Shown in pieces: positions 40,746-45,846 of a stretch of DNA of 45,846 nucleotides (position 1 is the stretch's first letter; every line of letters starts with the position of its first letter). The notes beneath the pieces are model-generated. The model searched no databases, was not told the DNA's origin, and saw nothing but the letters and a program-made list of their open reading frames with translations. Made by a program: the position numbers and the translations under genes. This DNA comes from Cloacibacterium sp. (GTDB lineage: Bacteria; Bacteroidota; Bacteroidia; Flavobacteriales; Weeksellaceae): NCBI GenBank assembly GCA_017995195.1, contig JAGOJI010000005.1, positions 1-45,846 of the forward strand. Reading direction: 5' to 3'.

Positions 40746-43139
40746 TTAATTGCGAAGCGGTTTTCCATTCTGCAACATGTACTGAATTCTTTCTAAAGTT
40801 TTTCTTTCGCCACACAATTGTAGGAAGGCTTCTCTTTCGAGGTTCAATAGATATTGTTCAGATACTTCGGTGGGTTCAGAAAGGTTTCCTCCTACCATTA
40901 CATACGCTAATTTGTCTGCAATTTTCTTATCGTGTTCGGAGATGTATTTTCCTGTAACCATTTGGTCTGTACCTACTAAGAACATTCCCAAAGCTCCATT
41001 CCCCAAAACTTTTACTTTTTGTTCGATAGGTTGGGTGTAGCCTTGTTCTGCCATAAGTTTAGCCACTTTTTTGGCTTCGGCGATTTGTCGGTTTTTGTTC
41101 ACCACAACAATGTCTTTGTGTTTTTGCAAAATTCCCATATCGAATGCCTCATAGGCCGAAGTAGCTACTTTTGCCATTGCGATATTCATGAATGCGTCTC
41201 GCATACGGTTGTTTTTTACGTCATCGGAAACAAATTCTTTGGAAGTTCTCAAGGCAAATTCTTTGGAACCGCCACCTCCGGGAATTACACCGACACCAAA
41301 TTCTACCAAACCAATATAGGTTTCTGCGGCGGCTACTACTCGGTCTGCGTGCATGGTCATTTCACAACCACCGCCTAAAGTCATTCCGTGAGGAGCAACT
41401 ACCACAGGAATTGAAGAGTAACGAACCCTCATCATTGATTTTTGGAAATAAGAGATAGCCATATTCAGGTCGTCCCAGTCTTGGTCTACTGCCATCATAA
41501 AAATCATCGCCAAATTGGCTCCTACGGAGAAGTTAGCGGCTTGATTCCCAATAACTAAACCATCGTACTCTTTCTCTGCAAGGTCTATGGCACGGTTCAG
41601 TCCGTCTAAAACACCACCTCCGAGGGAGTTCATTTTGGAGCGGATTTCAAAGTTGATAATTCCGTCTCCCAAATCTTGAATGGCACTTTCGGAATTGCTC
41701 CACAAAGTTTTATTTTGTCTGATATTATCAAGGATAATGAATGAATCTTGCCCCGGAATTTTAACAAAATCCGATGATTTTTGGTTAAAGAAATTCTTAG
41801 CCCCTTCTTCGTTTACTTGGTAAAAAGTGTTGACCGATTTTACCCAGTCGGCTACTTCGTAGCCCGCTTCTTTGGCTAGTTCAATTCCTTTTTGAACGCC
41901 TACTGCGTCCCAAATCTCAAACGGACCATTTTCCCAACCGAAGCCGGCTTTCATGGCATCATCAACTTTGTAAAGTTCGTTGGAAATTTCAGGAATTTTG
42001 TGAGAAACGTAAGCGAAAAGTGCTCCGAGAGATTTTCGATATAATTCGCCTGCTTTATCTTTCCCACCGATTAATACTTTAAATCTATCAATCGGTTTGT
42101 CAATATTTTTGGTAAGTTCCAGTGTTGGGAAATTGGATTTGCCTTGAAGCTCGTACTCCATTGTCTCCAAATTCAAACCATGAATTTCGGATTTTCCTTC
42201 GGCGTTTTTAATTTTTTTGAAAAACCCCTGTTCTGTTTTCGAGCCCAGCCATTTGTTATCCATCATTTTTTGGATATAATCCGGAAGTGCAAAAACATCG
42301 TTGAAATCATTGGCTTCTGCACCACTTTGGCGAACACCGTTTGCTACGTGAACCAAAGTGTCCAAACCTACCACATCAGCCGTTCGGAAGGTTGCCGATT
42401 TTGGACGACCAATAACGGGACCGGTTAATTTGTCAATATCAGTTACATTGAGTCCAATATTTTTCACTTCGTGGAGCAAATTCATCATGCTGAAAACTCC
42501 GATTCTGTTGGCGATAAATGCAGGAGTATCTTTAGCTTCTACGGTGGCTTTTCCTAAGAATTTAGCACCGTATTCCATGTAGAATTTTACAATTTCCGGA
42601 TCGGTTTCTTGGGTAGGAATGATTTCTAAAAGTGGTAAATAACGCACAGGATTAAAGAAGTGTGTTCCTGCGAAATATTTTTTGAAATCATCGCTTCTTC
42701 CTTCCACCAACATATTAATAGGGATTCCCGAAGTGTTGGAAGACACCAAGGTTCCCGGTTTGCGGAACTGTTCTATTTTTTCGTACACCGATTTTTTGAT
42801 GTCGAGTCTTTCTACTACTACTTCGATAATCCAGTCGGTATTTTTGATTTTTGGTAAATCATCATCAAAATTCCCTACAGAAATTCTATCGGCAAATTCT
42901 TTTTTGTAAAGTAGTGCAGGACTGGCTTTTACCAATTTTGCTAAACTTTCTGTTGCAATTCTGTTTCGTACGGCTTTGTCTTCTTTGGTAAGACCTTTCT
43001 TGGTTTCGGCTTCGGTAAGTTCAAACGGAACAATATCCAGCAACAATACTTCTACACCAATATTGGCAAAGTGTGCTGCAATTCCGCTTCCCATAATCCC
43101 TGAGCCGAGAACGGTAACGTGTTTGATGTGTCTATTCAT
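40746..43139 (-). CDS. 3-hydroxyacyl-CoA dehydrogenase / enoyl-CoA hydratase fusion
   Basis: A 797-aa bifunctional beta-oxidation enzyme. The dehydrogenase comes first: NAD motif VLGSGIMGSGIAAHFANIG near residue 10-28, SSNTSGIPI near 133, HFFNPVRYLPLLEIIP near 160-175, then the C-terminal 3HCDH domain to about 440. The enoyl-CoA hydratase (crotonase) domain follows: GLVIGNQAANFSVGANLAMI near 530 and GMTLGGGCEMTMHADRVVAAA near 583-603 with VEFGVGVIPGGGGSKEFA near 611-628. This order is opposite to E. coli FadB and usual for Bacteroidota. It is the second gene of the MarR-led operon. Confidence 0.95.
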   Translation of the reverse strand: MNRHIKHVTVLGSGIMGSGIAAHFANIGVEVLLLDIVPFELTEAETKKGLTKEDKAVRNRIATESLAKLVKASPALLYKKEFADRISVGNFDDDLPKIKNTDWIIEVVVERLDIKKSVYEKIEQFRKPGTLVSSNTSGIPINMLVEGRSDDFKKYFAGTHFFNPVRYLPLLEIIPTQETDPEIVKFYMEYGAKFLGKATVEAKDTPAFIANRIGVFSMMNLLHEVKNIGLNVTDIDKLTGPVIGRPKSATFRTADVVGLDTLVHVANGVRQSGAEANDFNDVFALPDYIQKMMDNKWLGSKTEQGFFKKIKNAEGKSEIHGLNLETMEYELQGKSNFPTLELTKNIDKPIDRFKVLIGGKDKAGELYRKSLGALFAYVSHKIPEISNELYKVDDAMKAGFGWENGPFEIWDAVGVQKGIELAKEAGYEVADWVKSVNTFYQVNEEGAKNFFNQKSSDFVKIPGQDSFIILDNIRQNKTLWSNSESAIQDLGDGIINFEIRSKMNSLGGGVLDGLNRAIDLAEKEYDGLVIGNQAANFSVGANLAMIFMMAVDQDWDDLNMAISYFQKSMMRVRYSSIPVVVAPHGMTLGGGCEMTMHADRVVAAAETYIGLVEFGVGVIPGGGGSKEFALRTSKEFVSDDVKNNRMRDAFMNIAMAKVATSAYEAFDMGILQKHKDIVVVNKNRQIAEAKKVAKLMAEQGYTQPIEQKVKVLGNGALGMFLVGTDQMVTGKYISEHDKKIADKLAYVMVGGNLSEPTEVSEQYLLNLEREAFLQLCGERKTLERIQYMLQNGKPLRN

Positions 43140-43236
43140 ATAGGTTGGGTTTTATTAAAAAAATTAAGAGATTAAGAAATTAGGTTATTGTGAATTTTTC
43201 AATCATTCAATTTCTAAATTTTTTAATCTTTTAATT

Positions 43237-43689
43237 TTATTTTTTAGAATTCATTTCATTGGTAATTTTTTGGATTTCCCCCATCACTTCTTTGAAAACT
43301 TCAAATTTTTCTTCAGGGATTCTTTCCAATACTTTTTTGTTGAAGTTAATCACGACTTCTTTAGATAAATTTCTAGAGTTAAGCCCTTTATCTGTAAGTT
43401 TGATGATGACTTCACGCTTATCGTTGGTTGTTTTTTCTTTATAGATATAGCCATTGTCTTCCAGTAATTTAATGATTCTGGTAAGAGAGGTAGGTTCAAT
43501 TGCCATTTTCGGACCGAGGTTGGTACTTCTTGTTCCTTCTTTAGGGTCTATTTTTAGTAGTGTAAGAGCCTGTACTGCGGTAGAATTGTGCATTGATGCT
43601 TGTTCGGAATACATTTTAGAAACAGCCAACCAAGCAGATTTCAAAATTAAATCTACACTTTCCACTTTTTCTGTTTTTCTTTTGTTCAT
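43237..43689 (-). CDS. MarR-family transcriptional regulator of beta-oxidation
   Basis: A 150-aa winged-helix regulator: dimerisation helices at both ends, the recognition helix in MAIEPTSLTRIIKLLEDNGY near residue 62-81, and the wing DKREVIIKLTDKG near 90-102. The frame is open to 43806, but the extra 39 codons run through the promoter and its two palindromes (they give a false repeat LLCxHNIF), so the ATG at 43689 is chosen. It heads the operon that codes for all three beta-oxidation enzymes and carries its own operators, so autoregulation is likely. The inducer is probably an acyl-CoA or fatty acid, by analogy to FadR-like MarR proteins; that is inference. Confidence 0.9.
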   Translation of the reverse strand: MNKRKTEKVESVDLILKSAWLAVSKMYSEQASMHNSTAVQALTLLKIDPKEGTRSTNLGPKMAIEPTSLTRIIKLLEDNGYIYKEKTTNDKREVIIKLTDKGLNSRNLSKEVVINFNKKVLERIPEEKFEVFKEVMGEIQKITNEMNSKK

Positions 43690-43699
43690 ATAAAATATG

Positions 43700-43746
43700 T
43701 TATGCGTGCATAGCAAATATAAAGAAAAAATATTATGCACGCATAA
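43700..43746 (-). promoter_or_regulatory. marR promoter with two operator palindromes
   Basis: TTATGCACGCATAA at 43733-43746 is perfect. TTATGCGTGCATAG at 43700-43713 has one mismatched position. Their centres are 33 bp apart, about three helical turns. Between them lies TATATTTG (43714-43721, minus strand), a perfect -7 element. The arrangement operator, ATATTTTTT, 4 bases, TATATTxG is the same as in the etfBA promoter. Confidence 0.85.
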
Positions 43747-43804
43747 CAAATTTAAAATATAGAAATATTCTATAATTTTTTTAAAAAACTTGATGAATGG
43801 GTAC

Positions 43805-43830
43805 AAAAAAAATCCCTTACGGGACTTTTT
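43805..43830 (-). terminator. cysK terminator
   Basis: On the minus strand AAAAAGTCCC-GTAA-GGGA is followed by eight T, directly behind the cysK stop codon. The stem is short but A/T extension strengthens it. Confidence 0.75.
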
Positions 43831-44766
43831 CTATTTAGATTCGAAATATTGTTCTTCAAATAAATCGGGAACCGACCAGTATCTCTCTCCGGTATCGTAA
43901 TTGAAGGTAAGTATTCTGGAACCTTTGGGGAAATCGTGAAGTTTTTTTGCAATGGCTGCCAATGATGCTCCCGTAGAAATGCCTGCCAAAATACCTTCTT
44001 GTTTGGCTAATTTTTTGGCAAAATCAAAAGCCTCGTCTTTTTCTACCTGAATGCTTCCGTCTAAGGTTTCTTTGTTCAGTACTTTAGGTATAAATCCTGC
44101 CCCAATTCCTTGTATTGGGTGAGGTCCAGGTTGTCCTCCGCTAATTACGGGAGATGATTGAGGTTCTACCGCTAAAGTTTTTAAGTTAGGATGTGTTTTT
44201 TTGAGAATTTCGGATACTCCTGTGATGTGTCCGCCTGTTCCTACTCCTGTTATGAGATAATCGAATCCTTCGGGGAAATCCTGTAGGATTTCTTGTGCGG
44301 TGGTATTTCGGTGAATTTCGGGATTACTGGTATTTTCAAACTGTTGTGGTATCCACGAATTTTTATTTTTCTCGTGGAGTTCTTTGGCTTTGTTGATAGC
44401 TCCGGACATTCCGAGTTCTCTGGGAGTCAAAACTAATTGAGCTCCGTAAGCAGACATGAGTTTTCTTCTTTCGAGGCTCATGCTTTCTGGCATTACCAAT
44501 ACCAATCGGTAGCCTTTTACGGCACATACCATAGCCAATCCTACACCTGTATTCCCAGAGGTTGGCTCAATAATGAGTGTTTCTTTATTTATTTTCCCCT
44601 CTTTCTCGGCGTTTTCAATCATTGCTAATGCGATTCTGTCTTTTATGCTTCCTCCGGGATTTTGTTTTTCTAGCTTTATCCACACCTCTACTTCATTGCC
44701 GAAAAGTTTGTTGATTTTTACAATTGGTGTTTTCCCTACGGCTTCTAATACATTGTTGATCTTCAT
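43831..44766 (-). CDS. cysK: Cysteine synthase A (O-acetylserine sulfhydrylase)
   Basis: A 311-aa PLP enzyme that makes cysteine from O-acetylserine and sulfide. The PLP lysine lies in [13 protein letters not shown] near residue 37-49, with Lys near 42. The substrate loop [14 protein letters not shown] is near 67-80, the PLP-phosphate loop [15 protein letters not shown] near 173-187, and [10 protein letters not shown] near 264-273. It follows cysE by 15 bases on the same strand, so the two are cotranscribed; CysE and CysK typically form the cysteine synthase complex. Confidence 0.94.
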   Translation of the reverse strand: MKINNVLEAVGKTPIVKINKLFGNEVEVWIKLEKQNPGGSIKDRIALAMIENAEKEGKINKETLIIEPTSGNTGVGLAMVCAVKGYRLVLVMPESMSLERRKLMSAYGAQLVLTPRELGMSGAINKAKELHEKNKNSWIPQQFENTSNPEIHRNTTAQEILQDFPEGFDYLITGVGTGGHITGVSEILKKTHPNLKTLAVEPQSSPVISGGQPGPHPIQGIGAGFIPKVLNKETLDGSIQVEKDEAFDFAKKLAKQEGILAGISTGASLAAIAKKLHDFPKGSRILTFNYDTGERYWSVPDLFEEQYFESK

Positions 44767-44781
44767 ATATTTATTCTTTAA

Positions 44782-45609
44782 TTAAATGGTAAAATTAATG
44801 GGTTCGTTCTTTATATTTTTGTTTTTGATGGTTACTTGCCCTTTGTGAAAAACTACGGAATCGGGTGCAACACTTTCGGTTATCCAAACGTTTCCTCCAA
44901 TCAGGCTGTTTCTACCAATAATAGTTTCTCCTCCCAAAACTGTAGCGTTGGCGTAGATAACTACATTGTCCTCAATAGTAGGATGTCTTTTGGTATTGGC
45001 AAAGTCTTTGGAAACTGCTAACGCTCCTAAAGTAACACCCTGGTAGATTTTGACATGGTTTCCTATAACGGTTGTCTCTCCAACTACAATACCCGTGCCA
45101 TGATCTATAAAAAAAGATTCGCCGATGCTTGCTCCGGGGTGAATGTCTATTCCGGTTTTACTGTGTGCCAGCTCTGTCCAAATACGCGGAATAAGTGGTA
45201 CTTTTTGTAGATAGAGTTCGTGGGCGAAACGATAGATGGCAATAGCATAGAAGCCGGGATAAGAAAAGGTAACCTCTTCCAAACTTGTTGCTGCAGGATC
45301 GTTTTTAAGAATGCTTTTTGCATCTAATTCCAAAATTTTGTATACTTGTGGAAGTCTCTCGAAGATATGTTCTGTGGTTTTTTTTCTTTCGCTTTCATCG
45401 GAGATTACACAATTAAGAATTTCTTTGAATTCCTTTTTGAAAAACTCCAACCTGTTCGAAATTTCTTCTTGGGAATTACATCTTTGATACTCGAGAAAGA
45501 ATATGAAGTGAAACAGAGCATCAATAAAACTTTCTATTTTTCTTTTATCTAAATCGTATTTTCGGTTGCTATATCCTTTGTAGAGAAGGTTTAGGAAGTT
45601 TTCTTTCAT
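44782..45609 (-). CDS. cysE: Serine O-acetyltransferase
   Basis: A 275-aa acetyltransferase that makes O-acetylserine from serine and acetyl-CoA. The N-terminal helical domain runs to about residue 140. Then comes a left-handed beta-helix of hexapeptide repeats: GIDIHPGASIGESFFIDHGTGIVVGET near 153-179 (His and Asp of the active site), YQGVTLGALAVSK near 189-201, KRHPTIEDNVVIYANATVLGGE near 206-227. The C-terminus ends PINFTI; an Ile end is what allows CysE to dock in CysK. It is the first gene of the cysE-cysK pair. A TATTTTTG element lies upstream (45629-45636). Confidence 0.92.
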   Translation of the reverse strand: MKENFLNLLYKGYSNRKYDLDKRKIESFIDALFHFIFFLEYQRCNSQEEISNRLEFFKKEFKEILNCVISDESERKKTTEHIFERLPQVYKILELDAKSILKNDPAATSLEEVTFSYPGFYAIAIYRFAHELYLQKVPLIPRIWTELAHSKTGIDIHPGASIGESFFIDHGTGIVVGETTVIGNHVKIYQGVTLGALAVSKDFANTKRHPTIEDNVVIYANATVLGGETIIGRNSLIGGNVWITESVAPDSVVFHKGQVTIKNKNIKNEPINFTI

Positions 45610-45628
45610 CTGTTTATTTTATTGGTTT

Positions 45629-45636
45629 CAAAAATA
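45629..45636 (-). promoter_or_regulatory. -7 element for cysE-cysK
   Basis: TATTTTTG on the minus strand, 19 bases before the cysE start. No TTG at the usual -33 distance. Confidence 0.45.
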
Positions 45637-45683
45637 ATTAAAACTATACAAAAAATCTGCTGATTCACAGAAATAAGGGCATA

Positions 45684-45707
45684 AAAAAAGACACCTATAT
45701 GGTGTCT
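45684..45707 (-). terminator. Terminator behind a tRNA-like fragment
   Basis: AGACACC (45689-45695) pairs with GGTGTCT (45701-45707); on the minus strand seven T follow. It lies just downstream of the tRNA-Ser-like fragment, as expected behind a tRNA gene. Confidence 0.75.
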
Positions 45708-45718
45708 AAGATAAAGTC

Positions 45719-45742
45719 TGCGGAGAGTGAGGGAAATGAACC
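45719..45742 (-). other. Fragment resembling the 3' end of tRNA-Ser
   Basis: On the minus strand GGTTCATTTCCCTCACTCTCCGCA resembles the T-arm and acceptor 3' strand of a flavobacterial tRNA-Ser (GGTTCGAATCCCT, then CTCTCCGCA), with differences in the T-loop. The rest of a tRNA is not present to its right (45743-45846 is A/T-rich with nothing I can name). It may be an integration-site duplicate or a decayed tRNA. Confidence 0.4.
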
Positions 45743-45846
45743 TTGTTAAAATTATCATAACTCATTTTATATAAATATACTATTTACCAATATTTTACGT
45801 ATATTTACACATATAAAAACAACTTGTTTTTATGTTTAATTATAAA

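Noticed and set aside
43690-43806. N-terminal extension of the MarR protein with a repeated LLCxHNIF motif
   Set aside because: The repeat is only the two operator palindromes read as protein. The region contains the promoter, and the MarR fold starts at the ATG at 43689.

Overview
The window is A+T-rich chromosomal DNA from a member of the Bacteroidota, most likely a Flavobacteriales bacterium of the Weeksellaceae (Chryseobacterium-like group). The grounds are: a type IX secretion (T9SS) C-terminal sorting domain, PorT-type outer-membrane barrels, many lipoproteins and Gln-after-Ala signal peptides, a fused 3-hydroxyacyl-CoA dehydrogenase/enoyl-CoA hydratase with the dehydrogenase first, repeated promoter elements of the TAnnTTTG type, and a tRNA gene without an encoded CCA. 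The species cannot be fixed from the sequence alone. Most genes are housekeeping or metabolic.

Layout. 0-1.7 kb: a GCGC-type (HhaI/HinP1I-like) restriction-modification locus whose endonuclease is cut off at about two thirds of its length, next to what may be the start of a transposase leaving the window. 1.7-3.7 kb: etfB-etfA behind a 30-bp palindromic operator. 3.8-9.2 kb: outer-membrane barrel, a miniature inverted-repeat element, malate dehydrogenase, a DUF2867 protein, and a divergent FtsX-like permease / NamZ muramidase pair. 9.2-16.9 kb: a group II PLP decarboxylase, a thioredoxin/DUF3575/small membrane protein operon, tRNA-Arg(ACG), an iron- or B12-type binding lipoprotein, RNase Z, a second inverted copy of the miniature element, and a TIGR02757 protein. 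17-24 kb: barrel protein, RlmD, a TlpA-like lipoprotein without catalytic cysteines, a pRiA4b ORF-3-like protein, and an ABC-F ATPase. 24.2-29.7 kb: an accessory cluster of duplicated small lipoproteins, one frameshifted, with a remnant and an intact copy of a secreted lipase-like T9SS protein. 29.8-36.7 kb: Gfo/Idh/MocA oxidoreductase, SufS, a TonB receptor, a barrel protein, RluF, an FMN reductase and a TMEM175 channel. 36.9-43.7 kb: a fatty-acid beta-oxidation operon led by a MarR regulator and interrupted by two four-helix-bundle genes. 43.8-45.6 kb: cysE-cysK. The right end holds a fragment resembling the 3' end of a tRNA-Ser.

How the genes work together. The strongest system-level signal is a small regulon. 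The palindrome TTATGCACGCATAA lies twice in the promoter of the MarR gene that heads the beta-oxidation operon (one copy imperfect) and once, 42 kb away, in the etfBA promoter. The -7 element sits at the same distance from the palindrome in both. ETF takes the electrons released by the acyl-CoA dehydrogenase of that operon, so one repressor probably sets both the pathway and its electron acceptor.

Other structure worth a second look: the two lipoprotein paralogues share a 27-bp hairpin whose loop is in opposite orientation (TTT versus AAA); two unrelated four-helix-bundle genes sit in spacers of a single operon between T/A-rich inverted repeats; the thiolase start region is duplicated; and the sequence GCGC is almost absent from the whole window (two occurrences found by eye).
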